Below, piece by piece: positions 1 through 10,081 of a DNA stretch of 64,000 bases. This DNA comes from CAWJAP01 sp963834365 (GTDB taxonomy: Bacteria > Acidobacteriota > Vicinamibacteria > Vicinamibacterales > Vicinamibacteraceae), in NCBI GenBank assembly GCA_963834365.1, contig CAWIBS010000020.1, forward strand, positions 1 to 64,000, in the 5' to 3' direction. The number at the start of each line of letters is the position of its first letter. Position 1 is the stretch's first letter. Both the position numbers and the translations under genes were made by a program. The notes beneath the pieces are model-generated. The model was given only the letters and a program-made list of their open reading frames with translations, searched no databases and was not told where the DNA came from.

Positions 1-34
1 TCGCCATGATGCCACCCCTTCTCCATCCGCCTCA

Positions 35-1038
35 CATGCAGGGTCCAGGACACGTCTGGTTCAGCAAAATGCGCGTCACTGGGGTTCTGCGCCCAGACTG
101 TCAAGCGTCCCGTGAGGTGAAAAGGGGCGCCGATCATCCCGAGCGCACGCGAAACGGCGCGAATCGGCAGCGTTCCCGCAAGCTGCCGCGGGGTATTCCC
201 AAGACGCGGGGACGCGTGCTCCATGGCAAAGGCGAAGCTCAGCGGCACATCGATCACATGCGCTGCCGCAGCAGCCGAACGTGACGATACCCCGACCCAT
301 CAAAATGGTTTGCAGGATGTCCGGGGTGAAGTGGTGCAGGTGGTCGGGACTGCAGCCCGAACCACTGCCCGCGGAAAGTCCTGAACCGCCAGCTTCCGCA
401 ATCCGGGACGCTGAAAGCAGCCATCCTCCGGGCTTCAGCCAGCGCCAGCAGCAACGGAAGCCATCCACCGGATCGTGGACGTGCTCGAACGATCATCCAG
501 GCGCAGATCGAATCGAACGCCCGCCGTCGAATTCGACGTCTTCGATCGTGCCGCAATGCACGCGGACGCCGGCGTGGCCCGAGGTACGGGCCGCGCTCGC
601 CGTGTCGGGTTCGACCCCAGTCACGTCCCAGCCCTCGCGTCGCATACTCGTGAGGAAACTGCCCGAAGCCGACCCGAGTTCGAGGCATCCTGCCCGGCGG
701 CATGGGGGGACGGCGAGATCGAGCGGATCCGACAGGGTCGGCCCCAACGTCGCGGCGCCGCCACGGCATCGATGGCGGTTTGCGAGTACGGAGCGTAGTC
801 GCTCGGATAGTAGAGGCCGATCGACGTGCGCGTGGGGCGCGGCGTCGTCCGCATAAGCCCGCATCCACCACACGCAACCACAGCAAAGCGGCCGGGAAGG
901 CCGCGCAGGCGATCACGCCATCGAACACCAGCGGATGCACCGGTCTGCCGACAGAGACAGCACGCAGGCTCTTCGACTCCACCTGCGTTCCGTTGATTGC
1001 GAAGCCTGAGTCGAACGCCGATGGACGGGCGATTTCAT
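35..1038 (-). pseudogene. Zinc-finger SAM-dependent methyltransferase, multiply frameshifted
   Basis: Fragments of one class I methyltransferase appear in successive frames of the minus strand. The N-terminal part carries two cysteine pairs (CCLC and CGGC) and then a YYPSDYAPYS stretch, as in sugar C-methyltransferase-like proteins with a zinc-binding head. The next frame holds the SAM-binding glycine motif (LELGSASGSFL, then VTGVEPD). Later frames hold an LKPGGW segment and an LHHFTPD segment. At least four frame changes are needed, near 1015, 730, 490 and 400. The start at 1038 overlaps the stop of the upstream glycosyltransferase as ATGA, which suggests translational coupling. The 3' end near the window edge is uncertain. 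It probably methylates a sugar nucleotide or glycan of the polysaccharide locus; that role is inferred. Confidence 0.6.
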
Positions 1039-2138
1039 GTGCGGCCGTTCCGCGCGCAGGCGTCGTTGAAATCGACAGGTAGGCGTCCTGTTGCGAACGC
1101 ACGGAATAGCGCGCGATCACCGTCTCCCGGGCCGCGCTCCCCAACCGACGTCGCAGGTCGGCTCGACTCGATCAGGGTCGAGAGCGCGCTGGACCCACTC
1201 GTCGTGGCTGCGCGGCGAGCAAACCGTTTTCGCCGTGCGCGATGATCTCCTCGTTCACACCCACTGGCGACATCACCGTCGGAATCTCGAGCGCCATGTA
1301 CTGCAGCCCCTTCAGGCCGCACTTGCCTCGCGCCCAGGCGTCGTCCGGCAGCGGCATGATACCGATATCGAAGCGTGCTCAGGTCCTCGAGCTCGGTATC
1401 GCGGCGCCACGGCAGCGCCTCGGACGTCGAGCTCCGGACAGCGATAGTCCGCGTCGCCGATCACCGTGAAGCGCGACGCGCTCGCCGTAGCGCTCGCGGA
1501 GAGTGCGCAGCGCGGGGACCGCGTGACGGAAGTGCTCGATGGTCGTCGATGCTGCCGCTCCAGCCGATGCAGATCCGATCGGATGCGCGCGTCGGTGGCA
1601 GGCGCGGGTACTCGTCGGTGTCGATGGTGGTCGGGACCACACGAACGTCGCCGTTGAACTGGCGCGCGTACTCCGCGAGGTAGGTGTTGCCCGCCATCAC
1701 GATCGTGCAGAGCGCGATGATCTCGCCGGTCTTGTCCGCGCGTTTCAGCCACGCGAACCGCCGATTTGCCTCGGAGGTGGCGTCCAGCCAGATGGCATCG
1801 TCGAAGTCGAAGATCATCGGCACCCCACGGCGCTGCAGCTCGCGTTCGACGATGGTCGTGCCGAGGGGAAACGCTTCGCGAAAGAGCAGAATCGCGTCGA
1901 AGCGCCCGGCACGCGCCACGTCGCGCATGCGACGCGCCATCGCCTTGCCCAGCACCCACGCCTTGCCCGGCGTCAGGCCGGGACGATAGAAGATCGCATC
2001 GTCTGAGGCATCCAGCAGGTTGGCCCAGGTGAACTCGAATCCCTGCTGCGACAGGTAGGCCAGATATTGCTCGAACCGGAAGCGTTGACCTGGCGCACGG
2101 TCCGGACGATGCGCCGTGACGAGGAGCACACGGGGCAT
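1035..2138 (-). pseudogene. GT4-type glycosyltransferase, multiply frameshifted
   Basis: The start (MPRVLLVTAHRPDRAPGQR) is clear at 2138, nine bases after the upstream epimerase stop. The first roughly 190 residues read in one frame and contain DFDDAIWLD and IGWSGS, typical of a GT-B sugar transferase. The rest is spread over other frames: TIEHFRHAVPALR, then VIGDADYRCPE, then the acceptor-side signature KCGLKGLQYMAL-IPTVMSPVGVN, and finally ARETVIARYSVRSQ. Frame changes are needed near 1580, 1480, 1410, 1215 and 1140. The likely stop at 1035 overlaps the next gene as ATGA. It would add one sugar to a lipid-linked glycan at the cytoplasmic membrane. Family assignment is firm; donor and acceptor are unknown. 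Confidence 0.65.
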
Positions 2139-2146
2139 CGGCGATC

Positions 2147-3195
2147 TCAGTCTTCCAGCCAGATCGGGGGCAGCTTGTCGGCAATCTCGATGTCGTCGAA
2201 CCTGCGGCTCTTGCGGATGCCCGCCGTCTCGCGCCCACCCCGCCATCGTGCCGCAGCCCCGCGTCGAGCGGGGTGAACGCCCGCTGATCGAAGATCCGGC
2301 GTGCCTTGTCGTGATTCGCGAACGCATGCCGGACCTCGTTCCGTGGCGCGACGTGGCGCATGGCGCCGGCAGGTCCATCGCGGCCATGACCGACTGTGCG
2401 AGCTCGTTGACGCTGTGGACGGCGTCGCCGCCGATGTTGATGATCTGATTTCGGCACGCGGGCAGCGAGCGCCGACCGGGCGATGTGCGGCGCCACATCG
2501 CCGATGTAGCTGAACGCCCGCGACTGCGTGCCGTCGCCGAAGATCGTCAGCGGCTTGCCCTGCATCATCTGGTTCATGAAGATGCCGACGACGTTGCGGT
2601 AGCGGTCGCCGAGGTTCTGGAACTCGCCGTAGACGTTGTGCGGTCGGAAGATGACGTAATCCAGGCCGAACATCTCGTGCGTCACCCGCAGGTCCTGCTC
2701 GACCGCGAGCTTCGCGATGCCGTACGGATCCTCCGGGACCGGCACCATGTCTTCCGTCATCGGCGGCGGGAGCGCCCCGTAGACCGCGATCGACGACGTG
2801 AAGACGAAGCGCTCGACGCGGTGCTTCACCGCTTCGTTGATCAGGTTGACGCTGCCGATGAGGTTGTTCGCGTAGTTGAAGCGCCGGATGAAATGGCTCA
2901 AGCCCTCGGCCGCATAGGCGGCGAGGTGATACACGTAGTCGAAGCGATGCTCGCCGAAGAGCCTCGCCAGCAGCGCGTGATCCGTAATGGAGCCCTCGAC
3001 GAAGGTCGCCGCCGTCGGGACGTTCTCGCGAAAGCCGCCGCTGAGATCGTCGAGGACGACGACCCGGTGTCCGAGCGCGAGGCACTCGCGCGCGACATGC
3101 GCCCCAATGAAGCCTGCTCCGCCCGTCACGAGCGAAACCACACCCTCCGACCGATCAGTCACGAGGACGCTCCCCGACGTGCCTGGAGGGCTCAC
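2147..3195 (-). CDS. NAD-dependent sugar-nucleotide epimerase/dehydratase (SDR), frameshifted in its C-terminus
   Basis: An extended SDR protein of the UDP-glucose 4-epimerase/dehydratase type. The NAD-binding TGGAGFIGAH motif lies near residue 25, the catalytic serine region is FTSSIAVYG, and the YGIAKLAVEQ motif gives the Tyr-x3-Lys pair. FGDGTQSRAFSYIGDV is the usual substrate-domain signature. The main frame breaks near 2490. The remainder (INIGGDAVHSVNEL, then NDKAR-like HDKARRIFD, then RRFDDIEIADKLPP) is found in other frames and ends at 2147, implying three or four indels. It is first in an operon with a glycosyltransferase and a methyltransferase. A TATAAT box lies about 45 bases upstream. 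GTG codons a few residues downstream are possible alternative starts. Confidence 0.75.
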
Positions 3196-3239
3196 GCGAG
3201 CCGACGCTCGGGGAGCCCGGACGCACAGGGCGACCCGCC

Positions 3240-3245
3240 ATTATA
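3240..3245 (-). promoter_or_regulatory. Probable -10 box (TATAAT) of the epimerase operon
   Basis: A perfect TATAAT on the minus strand sits between the 3' end of the upstream glycosyltransferase and the start of the epimerase. No convincing -35 is visible. Very similar TATAAT-G elements occur upstream of two other genes in the window, which supports the reading. Confidence 0.5.
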
Positions 3246-3277
3246 GGGAAGTCGTGTTGGCGCCCGGTCGGAAGCCG

Positions 3278-4498
3278 TCAGGCGAGGTGCCGCGTGCGGC
3301 CGTCATTGGCGAGGAGCCGCGTGTACAAGCGATCGACGTCCTCGGATCGAGACGGGCCGACCATAGCGGTTCAGCGCGCGGAGCGCGCCGCCGCCGCCAG
3401 CCGTCGGCGAAGCCTCGGCATCGTCGAGCAGCTGGCCCATCACGTCGGCGAGGGCCGTCGGATCGTCGGGCGGAACGAGCCGCCCGTCGTGCCGTCGTCG
3501 ATGACATCCGGGACGCCGCCCACCCGTGTGGACACCACAGTGCGGCCCGCGGCCATGGCCTCGATGAGCGCCACCGGCGATCCCTCGTTGCGCGACGTCA
3601 GCACGACGAGATCGAGGTCGGCGTAGATCCGATCGAGGTCTCCTCGCCACCCGAGAAAGGTCACCGTCGATTCGAGCCCGAACTCGGCAACCAGGCGCTC
3701 GAGCTCGGCGCGCCGCTCGCCGTCGCCGACGATGAGGAACCGGGCATCGTCCCGGTGTTGAGGCGAGCGTGCGGGCGGCAGCGAGGAACACCTCGTGGGC
3801 CTTGATCGGCACGAGGCGTGCGACGATGCCGATGAGCGGCTGTGCCGCGCTGACGGCCAGCTCGCGTCGCAGCTCACCGCGTTCGCTCGGCAGCAGCGGC
3901 GAATCGATCGAGGTCCAGGCCCAGCGGCACGACGGAGAATCGATCCGGCCGGCCGATTCCCAAAGCCAGCAGATCGTCGCGCACGCGCGGGCTGACCGTG
4001 ACGAGCTCGTCGGTCGCGCGCGCCAGCGCCCGCTCGATGCCAACGAACAGGCGCGTCTTCGCCGGCGAGAAGTACCCCTGCAGCACGTGCCCGTGGTAGG
4101 TGTGCACGACGATCGGCGTCCGGCACAGGACAGCGGCCAGCCGTCCGAGCGTGCCCGCCTTGGCAGTGTGGGTGTGCACGATGTGCGGGCGGATCCGCCG
4201 GACGAGCGCGGTCAGCGTCCGCAGCGCGCGCAGATCCTGAGGTCCGCGGATCTCGCGACCCAGCGCGGGCACTCGCACCAGGCTGGGGATGGAACGGCCA
4301 TGCAATTCGAGGTAGTTCCCCTCCGACGTGTCTTCAGTTCCCGCGACGAGCATCGACTCGTAACGCGCGGGGTCTGAGCCGCTCCGTCAGCAACGTCGCG
4401 TGGATCGCGGGGCCGCCGACGTTCAGTCGCGCGATGAGGCGCAGGACACGGATCGGTGGCGTCACCGGCTGGCGGTCTCTCGCGACGACAAGACCCAC
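3278..4498 (-). pseudogene. GT4-family glycosyltransferase, multiply frameshifted
   Basis: The pieces make a complete GT-B glycosyltransferase. The N-terminus (GTG at 4498) reads RVLRLIARLNVGGPAIH. The next frame contains HIVHTHTAKAGTLGRL and VVHTYHGHVLQGYFS, the acceptor domain hallmark. After a shift near 3890 come IGIVARLVPIKAHEVFL and FLIVGDGERRAELE. Then LTSRNEGSPVALIEAMAAG gives the E-x7-E donor-binding signature. The probable stop at 3278 is reached in yet another frame. About five frame changes are needed, near 4345, 3890, 3755, 3470 and 3400. The gene follows the methyltransferase at 4560-5399 and likely shares its promoter. It resembles the first-mannose/glucose transferases of polysaccharide loci; substrate is unknown. 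Confidence 0.68.
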
Positions 4499-4559
4499 AC
4501 CTCACCGCTGCGCTGGAGGCTCCGGCGCCGCTCGCTCGCTACCGGCTGGACCGGTGCAC

Positions 4560-5399
4560 TCACCGCTTCACACCCACGACGCACCAGTAGGGCTCGCGGT
4601 CGCTGACGCGAATGTCCCCGCAGCCCGCGGCATCGAGCATCCCGACGATCTCCGGCGCGGTGAAGCGCCGTTCGAGCCGCGTGCCGAACCGGTCGAGCGC
4701 GTCGGTCCGCATCGTGTAGAAGGAGAGGTGCCGGTAGGTCGACAGCGGAAAGGCCGAGACGTTGGCGCCGAGTCGCTCGAGGCCACGGCTCGTGCGCGCG
4801 AGCGGCCAGTAGACAGTGAGGGCGATGGAGTCACACACGCGCTGGCGCCAGGCGTGCGGCAGCCGGGACACGCATCGGCGGAGGAGGTCGCTGCCGTGCC
4901 AGAGCGCGCGGAACCAGACCGGGCGGTTGTCGAATCGATAGTACAGGTAGACGAGGAACGGGGCCCCGGGCTTCAGCTTCCGCACGCAGTCCTTGATTCC
5001 GGCGGCGGTGTCGGGCACGTGGTGCAAGACACCCAGCGAATAGCCGAAATCCATCGTGGCGTCCTCGAACGGCAAGCGATCGACAATGCTGAGGTGAAAG
5101 TGGCAGTTCGGCCGGTCCGCCAGGTTCCGGCGGGCGACGGCGAGCGCAGCGGAGCTCGCGTCCACCAGATGCACGGTGTATCCGCGGTCGGCCACATGCT
5201 TCGCCCAACGCCCGGAGCCGCAGCCGAGATCGAATCCGACGGCGTGAGGATCCAGCCGCCCCCACGGGAAGACGTGGAAATACTTCGCGAACAGCAGCGC
5301 CGCCTCGGCCTCCGACAGGTCGTGCTGGTCGAAACGCTGCCACTCCTCGCCGAATCCCTCGACGGTCGCGGCGTCCAGATTGCCTACCGGCTCGCTCAT
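4560..5399 (-). CDS. Class I SAM-dependent methyltransferase
   Basis: An intact 279-residue protein with the SAM-binding motif FDLGCGSGRWAKHV at about residues 56-69 and a downstream acidic residue in VHLVDASS. Post-motif SLGVLHHVPD and RKLKPGAPFLVYLYYR are typical of the ubiE/small-molecule methyltransferase fold. It is one of the few unbroken genes in the first 6.5 kb. A TATAAT box sits about 130 bases upstream in a region shared with the divergent Wzy-like gene. The downstream glycosyltransferase begins about 60 bases after its stop. In this context it probably methylates a sugar of the surface polysaccharide, which is inference from location. Confidence 0.85.
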   Translation of the reverse strand: MSEPVGNLDAATVEGFGEEWQRFDQHDLSEAEAALLFAKYFHVFPWGRLDPHAVGFDLGCGSGRWAKHVADRGYTVHLVDASSAALAVARRNLADRPNCHFHLSIVDRLPFEDATMDFGYSLGVLHHVPDTAAGIKDCVRKLKPGAPFLVYLYYRFDNRPVWFRALWHGSDLLRRCVSRLPHAWRQRVCDSIALTVYWPLARTSRGLERLGANVSAFPLSTYRHLSFYTMRTDALDRFGTRLERRFTAPEIVGMLDAAGCGDIRVSDREPYWCVVGVKR

Positions 5400-5528
5400 C
5401 TCCGCTTCACGATGACGATCAGCGAGCTCGCGGCTGATGGAGTGGGCACGTCGCGAGGAGGGAGGTCAAGGTCGGCACCCTGGGGTGAGCGCCGGCCGCT
5501 GGGCCGCTGGCCCGCCTGATCGAGCTGG

Positions 5529-5535
5529 TATTATA
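5529..5535. promoter_or_regulatory. Divergent overlapping -10 boxes
   Basis: The sequence GGTATTATACC is nearly palindromic. It reads TATAAT on the minus strand (towards the methyltransferase) and TATTAT on the plus strand (towards the Wzy-like gene, whose ATG is 17 bases downstream). Two promoters may therefore share this site and exclude one another. This is inferred from motif and position only. Confidence 0.45.
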
Positions 5536-5551
5536 CCCACCGGCCCAGCCG

Positions 5552-6759
5552 ATGACGCGAGACCGCCCACTCCTCTGGATGACGGTGGCGGCGACCGTGT
5601 TCGCCTTCTACCTCCCGACGTCGATCGATACCGTCATCTCCCGCGAGCTCTCCATCGTCTCCATCGCCGGCACCTGCGTCTGCCTGCTGGCGTTGCTCGG
5701 GCTGCGCGGGCGGACGGCGCCGCCGGCGCTCCTCGCCGTGAGCGCCGCCCCGCTCGGCCTCTGACCCTGTTCACCATCACCTCGCCGTTCGACGGCTATG
5801 CGCCGGGCGTCGTGCTGCTCTACGTCGCCATGGCGCTGCTGTTTGCGCTGGACCTGCGCGGCGTCGCGCCGCCGCGGCTCGAGATCGCCTTCGCCGCCTT
5901 CGTCGGCATCACGCCTCGCGGCCGGCTATGCGCTGGCGCTGAACGTCCGGGCAGCCGACCTCATCGCCTACGGCTACTACAACGCGTTCTATCCCCACCT
6001 GCTGTTCAACATGGTCGTCCTGAACGACAAGCCGGTGATCACCTTTGCGACGCACTCGGTCGCGGGGCTGATGCTGTACCTGCTGTTCTACCTGGAGATC
6101 AAGACCTACCAGGTGCGCGGGGGCATCTGGCGGTACGCGGCGGCGCTGGCCCTGCTGGGCCTCCTCGTCCTGCTCCGCTCGACGACGGGGATGGCGTTCG
6201 GTGCGGTGGCCGCCTTGCAGGCCGCATGGGCGCTGCTGCGTGCGCGGCCACAGCGTGCCGCCGCGCTGGCGATGGTCCTCAGCCTGGTGCGTGCTGTTCG
6301 GCCTGATCAGTCAGCGACCTCGGACCGACCACTCTCTACGCCCGCGCCGAAGATGCCATCGTGGGCGATCGAGTGCGCGGCCTCTTCGCGCGCTACGCGG
6401 CAGAGGGATTGCTCGCTTCGAACTTCGCCTACCTGTCGGAATCGCCGCTCTCCCCCATCGGCTTCACCGTAACGGAGACGCTGTACCTCGGAGACTCCGG
6501 CGTCGTCGTCAACCTGCTGCGCGGATCGGTGCCGCTGCTGGTCGCCGTGTACCTGGGACTGTTCATGTTCCTGCGGTTCAACCTCCGGGATCGGCGCACC
6601 GCGCTGTGGCTCTGGTGTGTGGTCGTCCTGTTCGAGATCGGCTTCACCCCGCTTCAGTATTTCCGATTCGTCGCGTTCGTGCCGTTCATGATCGTCTACC
6701 TGAACTCGCTGGGCCCACCTGCGTCATCGCCTGCCGGGCGAGCCGCACCTGCTGTGTGA
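5552..6759 (+). pseudogene. O-antigen polymerase/ligase-like integral membrane protein, frameshifted
   Basis: Successive frames encode a polytopic membrane protein with at least nine hydrophobic helices. The pieces are: LLWMTVAATVFAFYLP near the start, VVLLYVAMALLFALDL, AADLIAYGYYNAFYPHLLFN, THSVAGLMLYLLFYLEIKTY, YAAALALLGLLVLL, and a C-terminal stretch ending in FVPFMIVYLNSLG. Frame changes are needed near 5755, 5920, 6290 and 6320. The long periplasmic-looking loops and the position next to a Wzz-like gene fit a Wzy polymerase or O-antigen ligase (Wzy_C-like). No catalytic residue can be pinned down. The last fragment (from about 6340) is long and clean. Function assignment rests on topology and context. 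Confidence 0.6.
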
Positions 6760-6776
6760 CCGCCCCGTTCGACTCC

Positions 6777-8097
6777 ATGCCCACTGCCCAGTCCACAATG
6801 CCTTCTGCCCCACTCCGCTCCTCGCCCGCCCCCGTGCTTTCGACGCCGGCGTCACCCGATGACGGGTTCGATCTGCGCGGCCAGTTCGCCCGGCTGTGGG
6901 ACGCGCGCTACCTGCTCGCGGCACTGGCCCTGTTGCTGGGCCTGCTCGGCGGCGTGATGAGCCTGCTCGCCGACCGCCAGTACGAGGGCAGCGCCACGCT
7001 GTCGGTGAGCGCCTCGAAGCTGGGAGAACAGGCGCCGCCCACGCCGCTGAACGCCCTCAACTTCGTGCCGTTGATCGCGAGTCAGAGCCGTGTCCGAACA
7101 GGTCGTGAAGGAGTTCGCGCTCGACCGGGAGCCGTACCGGCTGTCGGCCGGCACGCTGCTGAACCGCGTCGTCACCGTCCGCGCCGTCCCGGACTCCCTG
7201 CTCATCAGGGTCGTCGCGCGGCTCGGAAAGCCCGAACTCGCGGCCCGCGTCGCCAACCGTTTCGCGGAACTGGGGATTGCCCACGCCCGCAAGACGAGTC
7301 GCAGCGAGGTGGATACGGTCGAGGGCGAGTTGAAGACGATGCTCGATCAGGCCACCGCCCGTATGCGCGCCGCTGAAACCAGTTATGACGACTATCGGCG
7401 GACGGCGCAGGTCGAGCTCGTCAAGAAGGAAGTGGACACGCTCCTGCTGCAACGGGCCGAGTTGATGAAGGTGAGCGTGGACCTCGAGGCAGAGCGCGCC
7501 AAGCTGGCCCGCGCCGAGAAGGAGCTCGGGGCTCGCGAGCCGATCACCAATCTTCGCCAGACCATCGTGGAGAATCCCGCCGCGGCCGAGATTGCACGCG
7601 GACAAGGCGCGTCCACGCGCGATCTGCTGGGGATTCAGATGAACCGGCAGGAGCCCAACGAGGTGTTCTCCGAGATTGACACGTCGGTCGCCGAGTCGCG
7701 GGCCGAGGTGGCGTCACTCGAGCGCCAGCGGGCCCGGCTGCTCGAAGCCACGGGGTTGAAGGGCAATCAATTGACGCGGCTCACCCAGTTGTACGAGCGT
7801 GAAGCGACGCTCGAGCGGCTCGACCTGGAGCGCAAGCTCGCGCGGAAGTCCTACGAGGACGTGGCGGCCAAGTACCAGGGCGCCAAGCTCGCGACAATCG
7901 GCCGCACACCCCAGCTGCAGGTCGTCGACCCGGCGCTCGTGCCGAACCGTCCCGAAGGCCGCTATCTGGTGCGCAACGTGCTGCTCGGCGTGCTCGCCGG
8001 CCTCCTCTTCGGCGTCGTCTTCATTCTGGGCCGGGACATGGTCGCGAGACCGCAGGCGTACGTAAATCCACGGCACACGGCCGCTCAGCTCCTCTGA
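6777..8097 (+). CDS. Wzz/GumC-like polysaccharide chain-length or co-polymerase protein, one frameshift
   Basis: The protein starts MPTAQSTMPSAPL and has a first membrane helix (YLLAALALLLGLLGGVMSLL). A single shift near 7085 moves it into a second frame that runs to the stop at 8097. The central region is a long coiled coil rich in Glu, Arg and Leu, roughly residues 160-390. A second helix (NVLLGVLAGLLFGVVFIL) lies near the C-terminus. This TM-coiled coil-TM layout is that of PCP co-polymerases, which set glycan chain length. No tyrosine-kinase Walker domain is attached. Total length is about 440 residues. The stop overlaps the next start as TGATG, so the following methyltransferase is probably translated with it. 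Confidence 0.75.
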
Positions 8098-9089
8098 TGA
8101 CGCGCGAGATCCGCACGGCGTCGGCCCCCACGTGTCCGACCTGCGGACAGCCGCGCACGGTGCGCTTCGGCGGCTTGACCGATCGCATCCTGGAGGCGCC
8201 GGGGACGTGGGCGCTCCGGGCGTGCGACAAGTGCCGCCTCCTGTGGCTCGATCCCCAACCTCACGCAGATGATGTCGGGCGCCTCTATGAGGGCGCGTAC
8301 ATGACACACGCCTCGACGGACTCGGCTGCGGGCCTTCCGGCGCCCGCGGCGGGCTATGTCGCCGGCGTGTATGGCTATCGGACGACAGCCCGCCCGTGGC
8401 CACGCTGGCTACGGCATCTGGCACCGCTCGATGACGTGCTGGGCGGGCAGGTCTGCTGGCTCGAAGCGCGATCCGGCGGACGGCTGCTCGACGTGGGCTG
8501 CGGGAGCGGCGCGTTCCTGGCCCGCATGCGCGCACTCGGCTGGAACGTCCAGGGCGTGGAGCCCGACCCGGCAGCAGCCGACCTCGCGCGTCGCCGTGGA
8601 CTCCAGGTCTCGAGCAGCCTCGAGGCGCCGATGGAGACGTTCGATGCCGTGACGCTGAATCACGTTCTCGAGCACCTCCCGGATCCCGACGGCACCTTGC
8701 GATCCATCACCGCACGGCTCGCGCCCGGCGGGCGTGTCGCAATCGTGACCCCGAACCCCGAGAGCCTGGGCGCCCGCTGGTTCGGCTCGCGCTGGGTCCA
8801 TCTCGACCCGCCGAGACATCTGCGGCTGGTGACGCCGGTCGCGCTCGCACGCATGGCGCGGGACGCCGGTCTCGTGGTCGAGCGCTGCTGGACCACCGGA
8901 CGTTATGCACGCTTCGTGGGAGCCGAAAGCACGCGGATCGCACGGACCGGCCGGGTCGGACGCGATCGGCCGCCGCCCGTCCTCCGCGGGATGTCCCTCG
9001 CGTTCCAGGCCGTCGAACAAGGGCTCGGCCTCGTGCGCCGGGGGCTCGGTGAGGAAGCCGTGCTGATCGCGACGAAACCTCGGACTTGA
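8097..9089 (+). CDS. Zinc-finger class I SAM-dependent methyltransferase
   Basis: An intact 330-residue protein. The head has CPTCGQP and CDKCRLLWLDPQP, four cysteines that would bind zinc. The SAM motif follows as LLDVGCGSGAFLARM near residue 125, with VQGVEPDP as the acidic strand, LNHVLEHLPDP as motif II and ARLAPGGRVAIVTPNPES as motif III. The layout equals that of the broken methyltransferase at 35-1038, and the two may be paralogues. Such proteins occur in deoxysugar and glycan methylation. Its start overlaps the Wzz-like stop by one base. Its exact substrate cannot be read from the sequence. Confidence 0.85.
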   Translation: MTREIRTASAPTCPTCGQPRTVRFGGLTDRILEAPGTWALRACDKCRLLWLDPQPHADDVGRLYEGAYMTHASTDSAAGLPAPAAGYVAGVYGYRTTARPWPRWLRHLAPLDDVLGGQVCWLEARSGGRLLDVGCGSGAFLARMRALGWNVQGVEPDPAAADLARRRGLQVSSSLEAPMETFDAVTLNHVLEHLPDPDGTLRSITARLAPGGRVAIVTPNPESLGARWFGSRWVHLDPPRHLRLVTPVALARMARDAGLVVERCWTTGRYARFVGAESTRIARTGRVGRDRPPPVLRGMSLAFQAVEQGLGLVRRGLGEEAVLIATKPRT

Positions 9090-9111
9090 ACGGGTCAGAT
9101 CCCGCGGGCGC

Positions 9112-10081
9112 TCAGGGCCGGACGACCCATTCGCTCCGCCCACGCAGGCCGTTCCACCAGAGGAACGTCAGGAGCCGGCGATAAGCGGCTACGGTCTCAA
9201 AGGCCTGGGCAGGTCGTCCGAAGAGCAGGCGAGTCACGAGCCGTACGGGACCCTCGACGAACAGGGTTGCGACGAGCAGGGTCCAGACCTGCCAGATCGG
9301 GAAGTGCTTCTTCGCGTACAGCAGGCGGCTTCTCAGCGAGTAGAAGAGCCGCGTCGCCCTGACCTGCTCACTCGACAGGCCGCCCCGGTGGTACGCGGTC
9401 ACATCGGCGAGGTATCGGGATCGGCTCGCGGCGTGACGTGCGCGCAGCGACAGGTCCACCTCCTCGAAATACACGAAGAAGCGCTCGTCGAACCCGCCGA
9501 GCTGCTCGGAACAGCGCCGCGCGGATGAGGAAGTAGGCGCCGATGACCTGATCGACGTCCCGGCTCTGTGCACACTCCGACGCCTTGAGGAGATGCGGCA
9601 GGAAGATCGACGGCAGCAACCGCGACAAGCCGGTCATCTCGCCAAGGAAGATGCGCAGCGTCGGGAACCGGGCGCTCGAGGTGACCGACGCGCCGGCGTC
9701 GTCCACCAGGCGAATGCCGCAAATGCCGACGTCGGCGTTGGCCGGATCCGACATGAACGCAAGGGGCCGGGCGAGCGAGTCGCGGAACAGCCGCGTGTCG
9801 GGGTTCAGGAACAGGAGAAAGTCGGCGTCGGTGCCGAGCGCTCCTTGATTGCACGCGGCGCCGAACCCGCGATTTGCCTGGTTGCGAATGACGCGCAGCG
9901 CGCCCGCCGCGAGGTCCAGTCGATCCGCCGATCCGTCGGTAGACGCATTGTCCACGACGACGATGCGATCGATCGCGAACGTCTCCGAGCGAGCCGGCGC
10001 AATGGAGGCCACACACTCGCGCAGCGCGTCACCGGTGTTCCAGTTGACGATGACGATGTCGAGGCGCGGGACGCCCGCCAT
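9112..10081 (-). CDS. GT2-family glycosyltransferase (rhamnosyltransferase-like), one frameshift
   Basis: The N-terminal half has the GT-A fold: LDIVIVNWNTGDALREC, VVVDNASTDGSADR, then LLFLNPDTRLF, where the Asp-x-Asp equivalent is PDT. After a shift near 9520 the second frame contains GGFDERFFVYFEEVDLSLR, the catalytic ED region, and YHRGGLSS, followed by a C-terminal membrane-associated segment (LLVATLFVEGPVRLV). The whole resembles WbbL-type rhamnosyltransferases. The ATG at 10081 directly follows the stop of the flippase gene, so the two form an operon. The C-terminus converges on the methyltransferase gene at 9089 with a 22-base gap. Confidence 0.78.
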
